From: CAZOKH01 sp964580315
GTDB taxonomy: Bacteria > Chloroflexota > Anaerolineae > Anaerolineales > Anaerolineaceae
NCBI GenBank assembly: GCA_964580315.1
Contig: CAZOKH010000012.1
Span: 1-52,293 of the forward strand
Length of the DNA: 52,293 nucleotides
Direction: 5' to 3'
The position numbers and the translations under genes were made by a program. Positions 23,171-32,229 of this stretch are shown here, piece after piece. A model generated the notes under the pieces. The model was not told the origin of the DNA. It was given only the letters and a program-made list of their open reading frames with translations, and did no database searches. Position 1 is the first letter of the stretch. Each line of letters opens with the position of its first letter.

Positions 23171-25012
23171 ATGTGTGGAATTGTTGGCTACATTGGAGAA
23201 AAGAACGCAACACCGATTATCTTGAGCGGTTTGAAGCGCCTGGAATATCGTGGTTATGATTCAGCCGGTATCGCTGTCATTGAGGGTGGAAGTATTGCGG
23301 TACGAAGAAATGTGGGAAAGCTGGAAAATCTTGTCAAACTGGTAAATGACCAACCTGTAAGCGGCAAGATGGGAATTGGACATACGCGCTGGGCAACTCA
23401 TGGTGAACCCTGCGAGCGAAATGCGCATCCTCACCTGGGCAGCACGAAAGAAGTTGTGGTGGTTCATAATGGGATTGTGGAAAATTTCATTGAACTACGC
23501 GAGGAATTATCGGCTGAGGGCGTAGATTTCAATTCGGATACCGATACCGAAATAATTGTGCACCTGATTGAACGCTATATGGGAAGCGGTAAGGATTTGA
23601 TAGGCGCTGTGCAAAAAGCTTTAAAGCACCTGAAGGGTGCGCATGGTATCGTCGCCATGTCTTCTCGCGAGCCCGATAAGATTGTCGCTGCCAGAATTGG
23701 AAACGCAGGAGGCGTTGTCGTTGGATTGGGCAACGATGAGATGTTTGTCGCCTCTGATATTCCAGCCATTTTGGAGCATACCCGAAAAATGGCTTTCCTT
23801 GAATCTTGCCAGATGGCTGTAGTCACAAAAGGCGGTTTTTCGGTAACGACTCTGGATGGCGAGCTGATTGAGCCTCAGGTTCACACAATCGGCTGGGATG
23901 CTGTCTCGGCAGAAAAAGGTGAATACCGCCATTTCATGCAAAAAGAAATTCATGAGCAGGTTCGTTCGTTAACAGATACTCTGGCAGGTCGTGTTGATTT
24001 TGAAGAGGGGAAAATCCGGCTGCCGCAATTAAATTTGACAGAAGACGATGCCAGGAAGATTAAAAAAATCTTTATCACAGCCTGTGGAACGGCATCTCAT
24101 GCCGGTATGGTTGGAAAACATTATTTAGAAAAATTGGCGCGCATCCCCGTTGAAGTGGAGATTGCGTCTGAATTTCGATATCGCGATCCCATCATCGAGC
24201 CAGGCACCGTTGTGATTGCCATCAGTCAGTCGGGAGAAACCGCTGACACACTGGCTGCCATGGAAGAAGCGCGAAAAAAAGGAGCCACGGTCTGGTCAAT
24301 TGTGAATGCGATTGGCTCTCAGGCAATGCGTGTGGCAGATGGTTATATTTCGATGCAAACGGGTCCTGAGATCGGTGTGGCTTCAACGAAAGCATTCACT
24401 GCTCCCCTGGTAGATTTATATATGCTGGCGGTGTTGTTGGGCGATCTGCGTGGCGTGCTGAATGAAAATGATCGGTACCAGTATGTTCAAGATTTACGCT
24501 TGATTCCTCACCTGGTGGGGCTGTGTCTGGACCGCGAAGAAGATATCCTGCATCATGCTCAGCAACTGAAAGATTGCTCAAATGCATTATATCTGGGTAG
24601 AGGGATTAATATGCCGATTGCGTATGAAGGCGCGTTGAAATTAAAAGAAATTTCTTACATTCATGCCGAAGCCTATCCCGCAGGAGAAATGAAACACGGC
24701 CCGATCGCCCTGGTGGATAAAGATATGCCGGTGATTGCCATTGCGCCTCAAGATCCATGGCGCGAAAAAATGATCAGCCAGGTAGAGCAAGCAAAAGCGC
24801 GCGGGGGTAAAGTGGCGATAGTGGCGACTGACGGCGACACACGTTCAGGCGAACTTGCCGACATTGTGTTCTGGGTACCCGAAACCCCCTGGTTGCTTAC
24901 CCCGGTGATCACGGTTATACCGCTGCAATTACTGGCATACCACATTGCTTCACTGCGCGGCTTGGACGTTGATCAACCGCGTAACCTGGCGAAATCGGTG
25001 ACCGTTGAATGA
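23171..25012 (+). CDS. glmS: Glutamine--fructose-6-phosphate aminotransferase (isomerizing)
   Basis: Makes glucosamine-6-phosphate from fructose-6-phosphate and glutamine, the first step of amino-sugar and peptidoglycan precursor synthesis. 613 residues, standard length. The start is fixed by MCGIVGYIG: Cys2 becomes the N-terminal nucleophile, and AAGGAG sits 7 nt upstream. The frame opening at 23024 lies inside the ribozyme and is not translated. Domains: glutamine amidotransferase type II (1-220; GHTRWATHGEP, HNGIVEN), then two SIS domains (ISQSGETADT; the C-terminal YLGRGINMPIAYEGALKLKEISYIHAEAYPAGE region, split as two halves of 17 and 16 residues). Product feedback through the upstream ribozyme is expected. 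Confidence 0.96.
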   Translation: MCGIVGYIGEKNATPIILSGLKRLEYRGYDSAGIAVIEGGSIAVRRNVGKLENLVKLVNDQPVSGKMGIGHTRWATHGEPCERNAHPHLGSTKEVVVVHNGIVENFIELREELSAEGVDFNSDTDTEIIVHLIERYMGSGKDLIGAVQKALKHLKGAHGIVAMSSREPDKIVAARIGNAGGVVVGLGNDEMFVASDIPAILEHTRKMAFLESCQMAVVTKGGFSVTTLDGELIEPQVHTIGWDAVSAEKGEYRHFMQKEIHEQVRSLTDTLAGRVDFEEGKIRLPQLNLTEDDARKIKKIFITACGTASHAGMVGKHYLEKLARIPVEVEIASEFRYRDPIIEPGTVVIAISQSGETADTLAAMEEARKKGATVWSIVNAIGSQAMRVADGYISMQTGPEIGVASTKAFTAPLVDLYMLAVLLGDLRGVLNENDRYQYVQDLRLIPHLVGLCLDREEDILHHAQQLKDCSNALYLGRGINMPIAYEGALKLKEISYIHAEAYPAGEMKHGPIALVDKDMPVIAIAPQDPWREKMISQVEQAKARGGKVAIVATDGDTRSGELADIVFWVPETPWLLTPVITVIPLQLLAYHIASLRGLDVDQPRNLAKSVTVE

Positions 25013-25092
25013 GTCAGAATAACCAATTCAAATTCTTAATAACCAAGACAAAAACTGTCTGAAAGATTTTCGTTGAACCTGGCGGCTTATAA

Positions 25093-25140
25093 AACAGGTC
25101 ACACAAATATGAAAAATTAAGTGTGACCTGTTCATTTTTT
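25093..25140 (+). terminator. Terminator downstream of glmS
   Basis: A perfect 12-bp stem (25093-25104 with 25121-25132) has a 16-nt loop and is followed by CATTTTTT. It lies 80 nt beyond the glmS stop. Confidence 0.8.
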
Positions 25141-25216
25141 CAATCGGTTCATCATAATCATTTTGGCTGCTTTCGAATAAATTACAACTAAATAAGTCAT
25201 GTTTATGTAAAAATAG

Positions 25217-25225
25217 TGCTATACT
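25217..25225 (+). promoter_or_regulatory. Extended -10 promoter for the Cys protein/mrp/PSP1 genes
   Basis: TGCTATACT matches TGnTAnnnT and lies 28 nt before the ATG at 25254. Confidence 0.5.
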
Positions 25226-25253
25226 TTGCAAATGTCAGGTTGGAAGTTGAATC

Positions 25254-25565
25254 ATGGATAATGTGGATACCGAAGTCCTTTTCCCTTTGCGGGTTATTCC
25301 TCACTTATTAGATTTGCGAGGGGACGGCTGGCACGGCCTGGTTGAATCTGTACTATCTTACAGTGATACTTCGCTTGAAAAAGTGGCTTTTGTATTGATG
25401 ATGGTGCGGTTGGGTGGTTGCATAACATGCAATTCGAATTCTTTTCGCGCCATGCGCGGCTGCACTGATTGTGCGCAGCGAACCATAAGACGTTACCGTG
25501 AAGATGACGAAGACCTCAAAAAAATGTACTTCGATTGCCTGGATGAATTGAAAAAGAATCAATAA
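25254..25565 (+). CDS. Small cysteine-rich protein, unknown function
   Basis: 103 residues that I do not recognise. It is a predicted helical soluble protein with C56-x2-C59-x10-C70-x2-C73 (CITC...CTDC), plus C95. The two CxxC pairs suit a zinc or iron-sulfur site. It opens a cluster with an Mrp-type Fe-S carrier ATPase (27 nt downstream) and a PSP1 protein, so a role connected with Fe-S handling is a reasonable guess but is inference only. A GGAAG ribosome site precedes the ATG. Confidence 0.7.
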   Translation: MDNVDTEVLFPLRVIPHLLDLRGDGWHGLVESVLSYSDTSLEKVAFVLMMVRLGGCITCNSNSFRAMRGCTDCAQRTIRRYREDDEDLKKMYFDCLDELKKNQ

Positions 25566-25592
25566 CTAATCACACTATATAGGTGGTGCAAA

Positions 25593-26657
25593 ATGACCGA
25601 TCTAAATCAGGAAATGATTTATGAAGCATTAAGTAAAGTGATGGATCCGGAATTAAAAAAGGATCTGGTTACGCTGAAAATGGTTAAGGACGTTCAAATA
25701 AACGATTCAGTGGTTTCTGTCAGCATTCAATTAACCACACCGGCTTGCCCGATGCGCAATAAAATCAAGAGTGATGTCGAAACCGCCGTTATGAATGTCC
25801 CAGGCGTAAAAAAAGTAGATGTTAATATGGGGGCGTCAGTTGCCGGAGATGGCAAACCGCGCGAGATTTTTAAACTGCCTGTGAAAAATGCGATAGCCAT
25901 TGCATCTGGCAAAGGCGGGGTTGGAAAAAGTACTGTGGCGGTAAATATTGCTGTGTCTTTGGCTCAAAGCGGAGCGAAAGTTGGCTTGTTAGACGCGGAT
26001 ATTTACGGGCCAAATGTTCCCACAATGATGGGTATCGATGAACTACCTTTGACGGAAAATGACCGAATTCAACCGGCTGAAGCATTTGGCGTGAAAGTTA
26101 TGTCCATCGGTTTCATGGTGAGACCGGGGCAGCCCCTGATTTGGAGAGGTCCATTACTGCATTCTGCCATTCGACAGTTTTTAAGTGATGTGGACTGGGG
26201 CGAATTAGACTATTTGATTGTTGACTTGCCGCCAGGCACAGGAGACGTTCAGTTGAGTCTTTCTGAACACCTGGCTTTAAGCGGCGGGGTAATTGTCACT
26301 TTGCCGCAAGCCATCTCGTTGGAAGACGCAAGCCGTGGACTGGAGATGTTTAATAAATTAAATGTTCCGGTGCTGGGTGTTATCGAAAACATGAGCTATT
26401 TGCCGCTTCCCACCGGAGAAAAAATGGATATATTTGGAACAGGCGGCGGTGAAAAACTTGCAAAAGCCGCCCGGGTTCCATTCCTGGGTGGAATTCCCAT
26501 TGATCCAGCCGTAAGGGTTGGGAGCGATATGGGGATGCCAATCGTGCTGGCCAAACCCGAATCAGATGCAGCAAAAGTATTTGTAAATATCACTGAGGCT
26601 TTAGCTGCTGCGGTGAGTGTGGCTGCTTTCCAAAATAATGCACCAAGTGAGAAATAA
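25593..26657 (+). CDS. mrp: Mrp/ApbC-family P-loop ATPase, Fe-S cluster carrier
   Basis: 354 residues. An N-terminal DUF59/MIP18 domain (about 1-90, with TTPACPM) is followed by a ParA/MinD-like ATPase domain with the deviant Walker A SGKGGVGKST at about 105-114, then DADIYGPNVPTMMG and DLPPGTGDVQLS. By family it delivers [4Fe-4S] clusters to apoproteins. The C-terminal CxxC that bridges the cluster in typical Mrp (after ENMSY) is missing: the region reads ENMSYLPLPTGEKMDIFGTGGG. It is followed at zero spacing by the PSP1 gene. GGTGG ribosome site. Confidence 0.9.
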   Translation: MTDLNQEMIYEALSKVMDPELKKDLVTLKMVKDVQINDSVVSVSIQLTTPACPMRNKIKSDVETAVMNVPGVKKVDVNMGASVAGDGKPREIFKLPVKNAIAIASGKGGVGKSTVAVNIAVSLAQSGAKVGLLDADIYGPNVPTMMGIDELPLTENDRIQPAEAFGVKVMSIGFMVRPGQPLIWRGPLLHSAIRQFLSDVDWGELDYLIVDLPPGTGDVQLSLSEHLALSGGVIVTLPQAISLEDASRGLEMFNKLNVPVLGVIENMSYLPLPTGEKMDIFGTGGGEKLAKAARVPFLGGIPIDPAVRVGSDMGMPIVLAKPESDAAKVFVNITEALAAAVSVAAFQNNAPSEK

Positions 26658-27548
26658 ATGTCAGAAGTTGATGAAACTTTATCATCAAATGACAATCAAA
26701 AACAACCCGATGTAACCGCTCCGCCTGATTTAATAGGTGTTCGGTTTGTTCCAGTCGGAAAGATCTATCATTTTGTGTCTAACTTGAAGGATGAATTAAT
26801 TCCGGGCGATGCGGTTGTGGTTGACACTAGCCGCGGAATGCAAATTGGAACGGTTGTCTATATAAAAAAGAATTCCGCTGATCCAAAAGATGAAAACATA
26901 AAGCCAATTGTGCGCCGCTCAACACCGCAGGATTTAATTATTCGGCAGGGCTGGGCAGACAAAGAATCCGAGGTGGTTGAAACCTGCCGGCAAAAAGTGA
27001 AAGAACAAAACTTGAGCGGCGTGAAAATTGTGAGCGCTGAATACAGCTTTGATGGAAAACATCTCACCATACTCTTCAGCAACGAAACTGAGGAAAAGCA
27101 AGACCTAAAGGGTTTGCGCAAAGTATTGCAGCGCAAGTATTCACCCGCAGAAATTGATTTTAAACAGATTGGACCTCGCGACGTTGCCAAGAATTTGAAG
27201 GGGATGGGCGCCTGCGGTAGGGAAACACGCTGTTGCACTGGATTCCTAACGGAGTTTAGTTCCATTTCAATCAAAATGGCAAAAGACCAGGGTATTTCGC
27301 TCACTCCATCAGAGATTACTGGTATGTGCGGCAGATTGCGCTGCTGCCTTATGTATGAGCATGAAACTTACACCGAGGCGAGAAAAAATTTGCCCAAGCG
27401 CAACAAACGCGTAATCACCCCAATTGGAGAAGGCAAAGTAGTGGATGTTGTGCCATTGCGAGAAGTGGTTATTGTTGAGATACCCGATGTCGGTAAAAGA
27501 GAATTTACAAGCGATAAAATTAAATTAGTGGATGAAAACCAGAGTTGA
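26658..27548 (+). CDS. PSP1 domain protein (RicT/YaaT-like)
   Basis: 296 residues with a PSP1 C-terminal core: VGVRF-like LIGVRFVPVGKIYHF near 25-39, VVVDTSRGMQIGTVV, DFKQIGPRDVAKNLKGMGAC. The cysteine sets CGRETRCC and CGRLRCC match those of RicT, which with RicA and RicF binds Fe-S clusters and controls RNase Y in Bacillus. The ATG directly follows the mrp TAA. RicA and RicF partners are not visible here. Function in this organism is inferred from the family. Confidence 0.85.
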   Translation: MSEVDETLSSNDNQKQPDVTAPPDLIGVRFVPVGKIYHFVSNLKDELIPGDAVVVDTSRGMQIGTVVYIKKNSADPKDENIKPIVRRSTPQDLIIRQGWADKESEVVETCRQKVKEQNLSGVKIVSAEYSFDGKHLTILFSNETEEKQDLKGLRKVLQRKYSPAEIDFKQIGPRDVAKNLKGMGACGRETRCCTGFLTEFSSISIKMAKDQGISLTPSEITGMCGRLRCCLMYEHETYTEARKNLPKRNKRVITPIGEGKVVDVVPLREVVIVEIPDVGKREFTSDKIKLVDENQS

Positions 27549-27571
27549 TTTTTTAAGCATTGTGGTATCAT
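27545..27571 (+). promoter_or_regulatory. Promoter of the nuoEFG-like/nfn operon
   Basis: Extended -10 TGGTATCAT is preceded by TTGATT (27545-27550) at a short 15-bp spacing that overlaps the PSP1 stop codon. (TG begins at 27563.) The predicted leader of about 95 nt holds the inverted repeat at 27623-27647. Confidence 0.5.
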
Positions 27572-27622
27572 GGGACAATAATTCCCCTCTGTGTGGTGAA
27601 TAAGATCTCAAGCGGTTACCCG

Positions 27623-27647
27623 ATTGTCGTATCCAGAATACGACAAT
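27623..27647. promoter_or_regulatory. Perfect inverted repeat in the redox-operon leader
   Basis: Two perfect 10-bp arms (27623-27632 and 27638-27647) are separated by CCAGA; the outer parts read TTGT...ACAA. It could be a dimeric repressor site for a redox sensor or an RNA hairpin. There is no T-run, so it is not a terminator. It ends 25 nt before the first start codon. Confidence 0.55.
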
Positions 27648-27672
27648 AATTCATTGTTTGGGAGATCGAGCA

Positions 27673-28125
27673 TTGGAACAAAGCAGCTATTCACAACTAT
27701 TTAGCCATTACAAAGGCGAGCCGGGGGAGTTGATTCCCATTTTGCAAGAATTGCAAGACCACCTGGGGTATCTTTCAGAAGAGTGTATTGAAAAAACCGC
27801 CGAATTTCTTGGGGTCACTGAAAATGAAATATTTGGCGTTGCGTCATTTTATAGCCAGTTTCGTTTTGAGAAGCCCGGCCGCAATATCATTCGTGTCTGT
27901 AATGGAACAGCCTGTCATGTAGGTGGGGGACAATGGATTAGCGAGACGATTGAACGCGAACTGGGCATTCAACCCGGGCAGACCACACCTGATGGAAAAT
28001 TTAAACTCACCCAGGTGGCATGCCTGGGCTGCTGTGCATTGGCGCCCGTTGTTCAAATCAATGACACAATTTACGGGCGAATGACGGCAAACCGATTAAA
28101 AGAGATTCTTAAAAAATATGAATGA
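27673..28125 (+). CDS. NuoE-like [2Fe-2S] subunit of NADH-dependent oxidoreductase
   Basis: A thioredoxin-fold [2Fe-2S] subunit (complex I 24-kDa, HndA/HydC type) that passes electrons between the flavin subunit and partners. About 150 residues. The four cluster cysteines are in CNGTACHVGG and CLGCCALAP, following the ENEIFGVASFYSQF block. I start at TTG 27673 because GGGAG lies 8 nt upstream; the frame also opens at TTG 27658. It overlaps the next gene by 8 nt. First gene of a five-gene operon. Confidence 0.88.
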   Translation: MEQSSYSQLFSHYKGEPGELIPILQELQDHLGYLSEECIEKTAEFLGVTENEIFGVASFYSQFRFEKPGRNIIRVCNGTACHVGGGQWISETIERELGIQPGQTTPDGKFKLTQVACLGCCALAPVVQINDTIYGRMTANRLKEILKKYE

Positions 28126-30007
28126 TCTCTCCTTACCAAGGCAAAAAGCCACAGAAAAATGGGATTTGATTATTCACAACAAAATCCCGGTAATTTATAT
28201 CGGTATGGCATCCTGCGGTAGAGCTGCGGGTGCATTGGATGTTCTTAATGCAGTTGAAGAAACATTGAATGCCAATTCTCACATCGCAAAAATCGTTGAG
28301 GTGGGCTGCATTGGCCCCTGCTATCTGGAACCATTGATGGATATTCAGATGCCTGGTGAAGCGCGGATTAGCTTTGCAAACGTAACTCCCAAAAAAGCGC
28401 GTGAAATTATCCAGGAAATGGTTGTTGAGAAGAAGGCATACACAAAAGGAGCGATTGGCTATCTGTGCGAAGATGGGCAAAAGAAACCGGAAGGAATACC
28501 GGCATTCTTTGATATTCCCATGTTGAAGCCGCAGGTCAGGCTGGTGCTGCGAAATTGCGGCTTTATCAATCCTGAAGATATTGACCATTATCTGGCGCGT
28601 GACGGTTATATGGGATTGGTGAAAGCATTGCAAATGCCCCCAGAAGAAGTGCTGAATGAAGTAAAAGAATCGGGGCTGAGGGGAAGAGGCGGGTCGGGGT
28701 TTCCTACTTCCAGAAAATGGGAAATTTGCCGGAGCAATCCTGGCGATACGAAATACTTGATCTGTAATGCCGACGAAGGGGATCCGGGGGCTTTTATGAA
28801 TCGCTCCCTGATTGAAGGCGATCCTCACGCGGTTTTGGAAGGGATGTTGATTGCGGCATACGCCATTGGCGCTACACACGGTTATATCTACATCCGTGCT
28901 GAGTATCCACTGGCAATTGCGCGTTTAAAAAGAGCCATTCAGCAAATGACCGAATATGGTCTGCTGGGCGATCGTATTCTGGATTCGAGTTTCAGTTTCC
29001 ACATCACGCTCAAAGAAGGTGCTGGAGCATTTGTTTGTGGTGAAGAAACCGCATTGATTGCCTCAATTGAAGGAAAGCGCGGCATGCCTCGCAGCCGCCC
29101 ACCATTTCCGGCTTCTGAAGGGTTGTTTGGTAAACCTACAGTAATTAACAATACAGAAACAATGGGCACGCTGCCGAACATTCTCCGCAACGGCAGTGAG
29201 TGGTACAGGCAATTTGGATGTAAAGGGAATTACGGAACAAAGACTTTCTCGCTGGCAGGCAAAGTGATTCGCACTGGCTTGATTGAAGTGCCCCTGGGAA
29301 CTACGCTGCGCCAGGTGATATTCGATATTGGGGGAGGAACGAAAAAGCCATTTAAAGCTGTTCAAACCGGCGGGCCTTCAGGTGGGTGCTTGCCAGCTTC
29401 CTCTCTGGATCTCCCGTTGGATTATGAATCGCTCAAAGCTGCGGGTTCCATTATGGGATCGGGCGGCCTGATTGTCATGGATGAAGATACCTGCGTAATA
29501 AATCTTGCTCAATACTTTTTAAACTTCACGAAAAACGAATCATGCGGTAAATGTACTCCTTGCAGGCTGGGTTCCGTGCGCCTGGTTGAGATACTGGATC
29601 GGATTGGCCGCGGTGAAGGCGAGATGGGTGATATCGACGCGTTAAAAAGTCTGGGTGAGACTATCCAAAAGGGTTCTCTCTGTGGGCTTGGTCAAACAGT
29701 ACCCAATCCGGTTATCACCACATTGCGCTATTTTGAAGATGAGTACCTGGAACATATCCAAAACCATGTATGCAGAGCCAGCGTATGCAAGGAATTAATT
29801 GAGTTTCAGATTGATCCGAAAAAGTGCACAGGTTGCCATCAGTGCGCCAAGGTGTGCCCGGTCGAAGCGATTTCAGGCAAAGTCAAAGAAAAACATGTTA
29901 TTGACCCTGACAAGTGTATTCACTGCCGAGCCTGTTATGAAACCTGTCAATTTGACGCCATTTTTAATGCGAAATCTCTCGAAAAAATGCAGGCGGTTCC
30001 GAAATGA
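28118..30007 (+). CDS. NuoF-like NADH-binding subunit with ferredoxin domains
   Basis: FMN/NADH-binding subunit of the HydB/HndC type, 629 residues. Order: N-terminal thioredoxin-like domain (cysteines 33, 64, 68), complex I 51-kDa core with GLRGRGGSGFPTSRKW (about 187-201), CNADEGDPGAFMNR and GAFVCGEETALI, an SLBB domain, the ESCGKCTPCRLG [4Fe-4S] site, and a C-terminal two-cluster ferredoxin (CTGCHQCAKVCP and CIHCRACYETC, about 570-615). Such subunits are the site of flavin-based electron bifurcation in HydABC hydrogenases. ATG overlaps the NuoE-like stop. Confidence 0.92.
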   Translation: MNDLSLPRQKATEKWDLIIHNKIPVIYIGMASCGRAAGALDVLNAVEETLNANSHIAKIVEVGCIGPCYLEPLMDIQMPGEARISFANVTPKKAREIIQEMVVEKKAYTKGAIGYLCEDGQKKPEGIPAFFDIPMLKPQVRLVLRNCGFINPEDIDHYLARDGYMGLVKALQMPPEEVLNEVKESGLRGRGGSGFPTSRKWEICRSNPGDTKYLICNADEGDPGAFMNRSLIEGDPHAVLEGMLIAAYAIGATHGYIYIRAEYPLAIARLKRAIQQMTEYGLLGDRILDSSFSFHITLKEGAGAFVCGEETALIASIEGKRGMPRSRPPFPASEGLFGKPTVINNTETMGTLPNILRNGSEWYRQFGCKGNYGTKTFSLAGKVIRTGLIEVPLGTTLRQVIFDIGGGTKKPFKAVQTGGPSGGCLPASSLDLPLDYESLKAAGSIMGSGGLIVMDEDTCVINLAQYFLNFTKNESCGKCTPCRLGSVRLVEILDRIGRGEGEMGDIDALKSLGETIQKGSLCGLGQTVPNPVITTLRYFEDEYLEHIQNHVCRASVCKELIEFQIDPKKCTGCHQCAKVCPVEAISGKVKEKHVIDPDKCIHCRACYETCQFDAIFNAKSLEKMQAVPK

Positions 30008-32223
30008 GCCCACTCAATAACTCGAACATACACTTGCTCATTGATGGCATTCCAATCGAAGCAGAAAAAGGAACGACCATCCTTACTGCGGCAACACAGA
30101 ATGGTATCTACATTCCAACCCTGTGCGCCCACAAAGATTTGACGCCATTTGGCGCTTGCCGAATTTGCATTGTTGAGGTGAAAGGCAGAAATAATTTTCC
30201 GTCTGCTTGCACCACGCCTGTTGAAGAGGGCATGGAAGTGCTCACGGCAACTGAAAAAATTCAACAGATTCGTAGAGATATTGTTCAGCTAATTATGGGC
30301 GAACATCCATCCAGCTGTTTGATTTGTGGATTGCAAGGCTGCATGGAATCCAATAGCACCATGAGAAAAGTTGGCGTCACAACGGGCTGCCGAACTTGTC
30401 CAAAAGACGGGCAATGTGAGTTGCAAAAAGTTGTGGAATACCTGGAAGCGCATGAGGCAAAATATCCCATTCATTACCGTATGCTGCCTGTGGAACGGTT
30501 TGATCCATTCTACGACCGAGATTACAACCTTTGCATTCTGTGCGGAAGATGTGTACAGGTATGCCAGGATGTGAGATTGGCAGGTGTGCTGGCGTTTAAA
30601 AACCGCGGACACGAAACTACCATTGGACCGGCTTTTGACCGCAGCCATCTGGATGCTGGTTGCGAATTTTGCGGCGCCTGCGTGGATGTTTGTCCCAGTG
30701 GTGCGCTATCTGAAAAAACAAAAAAATGGTATGGGGTTCCAGACGGCGAGGTTCAAACCACTTGCGCCTTGTGCGGACTTGGTTGCCAGTTGACTTTACT
30801 CACACACAATGGTGAAGTTATTGGCGCCAGCCCGGCTGCTGGCGGGGTAAATCAGGGGCTATTGTGTGTCAAGGGCAGGTTTGCCATCCCAGAACTGGTC
30901 AACCACCATTCCAGATTGCAGAAACCCTACCAGGTGGTGGATGGTTACAGGGATGAGATGAATTGGGATGCCGCATTGGAAATGGCTGCTGAAACATTAT
31001 CGTCCTGTGATGTTGAAAATTTTCAAATGGTTGTTTCGCCCGACTGTTCATTGGAAGATTTGTATGTAGCCCAAAAATTCGCCCGAACCGTATTGAAAAC
31101 CAACCATATTGCCAGCAGCGCCAACTGGGAGATTGGAAATGCATACAGCCATTATGCATCCCTCTGGAAACGGGCTGGCAAGTTGAGCGACCTGAGAGCG
31201 ACAGATTTCATCTTGAGCCTGGGATTGGATATTCGGTTTGCGCGGTCAGTGGTTGGTGTTGAAATTCGCAAGGCAAAGCGGCGGGGCGCAAAAATAATCA
31301 CCCTGTTCCCGGGAAATCATTCGCTTTCCAGAATTGCCACCATCAGTGAAAATGTAGCTGCTGACGAAGTTTACATGGCTTTGCAAAATCTCATTGCTGC
31401 CATCGAGAACCCGGGCAAGGGTAATGGATGGCCAGAACAGGCTGTGCAAATTTTGCGTTCGTCTACTCGTCCATTGGTTTTAATCGGTCAAGATTATTTT
31501 CAATGCAGCGATGCCGGATTAGTCGTTGCTTTGATGGACAGCCTGGCGGAAAAGATCGGCGCAAAAATCTTGCCCTTACCGCCGTATGCAAATCTTACCG
31601 GCGCATGGATGGCGGGGGCAGAAACCGCTTTGCTGCCCGGTGGAATCTCTTATGACAATGCTGAAGTAAGGGCAATTCTTGAGAGGGAATGGGGAATTCC
31701 TTTGCCTGATATTAGCGATAATCCTGCTGATATTGATATTCTCTATTTGGTAGGTTCGAGCCCGACATCTGTTCCTGTTGATGCGAGAAAAATAATCTAT
31801 CAAAATGTTTTTTCCCCCACAACGAATGACCGCATTTTGCTCGCCATGCCGACAACGCCATTTACCGAAACATCCGGTTCGATTCTGAATCAAGAGATGA
31901 AAATGCAACAATTCAATCCAGCAGTGCCGGCCTTTGAAGAAGCCAGACCTGACTGGTGGATCATTTCGAATCTGGCAAAGCGCATGGGAGCGGTTGGTTT
32001 TGAATATGAGCAAGTATCACAAATTACTAATGAGATAAGAAATATTTGGAAAAAACAGGGCGTGATGGCTGATGCGGACATTGCGGGCGTGGATGTGGCA
32101 ATTACACCATTTGAGACCCGTCGCGCTGATTCTTTTACTGAACATTCTTATCATGGATTCTCACTGGGGAAAATGGTCGGCGGGTGGGCTGATATTTACC
32201 CTGAGCAAGGGAACAAGGAATAG
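30004..32223 (+). CDS. NuoG-like Fe-S/molybdopterin-fold subunit
   Basis: 739 residues. N-terminal [2Fe-2S] domain (C41, C52, C55, C69), then a cysteine-rich stretch from H101 to C138 with more cysteines than the usual complex I His/Cys site (C105, C108, C113, C129, C132, C138). A two-cluster ferredoxin follows (C177-C187, C220-C230), and then a [4Fe-4S] molybdopterin oxidoreductase domain (C254, C257, C261, C288). At about 366-380, where formate dehydrogenases carry active-site Cys or Sec, the sequence has no cysteine. It therefore looks like a NuoG-type electron conduit, not an active formate dehydrogenase. It also lacks the H-cluster of [FeFe] hydrogenase. Overlaps the NuoF-like stop by 4 nt. 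Confidence 0.86.
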   Translation: MSPLNNSNIHLLIDGIPIEAEKGTTILTAATQNGIYIPTLCAHKDLTPFGACRICIVEVKGRNNFPSACTTPVEEGMEVLTATEKIQQIRRDIVQLIMGEHPSSCLICGLQGCMESNSTMRKVGVTTGCRTCPKDGQCELQKVVEYLEAHEAKYPIHYRMLPVERFDPFYDRDYNLCILCGRCVQVCQDVRLAGVLAFKNRGHETTIGPAFDRSHLDAGCEFCGACVDVCPSGALSEKTKKWYGVPDGEVQTTCALCGLGCQLTLLTHNGEVIGASPAAGGVNQGLLCVKGRFAIPELVNHHSRLQKPYQVVDGYRDEMNWDAALEMAAETLSSCDVENFQMVVSPDCSLEDLYVAQKFARTVLKTNHIASSANWEIGNAYSHYASLWKRAGKLSDLRATDFILSLGLDIRFARSVVGVEIRKAKRRGAKIITLFPGNHSLSRIATISENVAADEVYMALQNLIAAIENPGKGNGWPEQAVQILRSSTRPLVLIGQDYFQCSDAGLVVALMDSLAEKIGAKILPLPPYANLTGAWMAGAETALLPGGISYDNAEVRAILEREWGIPLPDISDNPADIDILYLVGSSPTSVPVDARKIIYQNVFSPTTNDRILLAMPTTPFTETSGSILNQEMKMQQFNPAVPAFEEARPDWWIISNLAKRMGAVGFEYEQVSQITNEIRNIWKKQGVMADADIAGVDVAITPFETRRADSFTEHSYHGFSLGKMVGGWADIYPEQGNKE

Positions 32224-32229
32224 CTAGCA

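Noticed and set aside
30004..32223. Annotation of the NuoG-like protein as formate dehydrogenase alpha or [FeFe] hydrogenase
   Set aside because: The catalytic Cys/Sec position of FDH carries no cysteine, and H-cluster motifs are absent.
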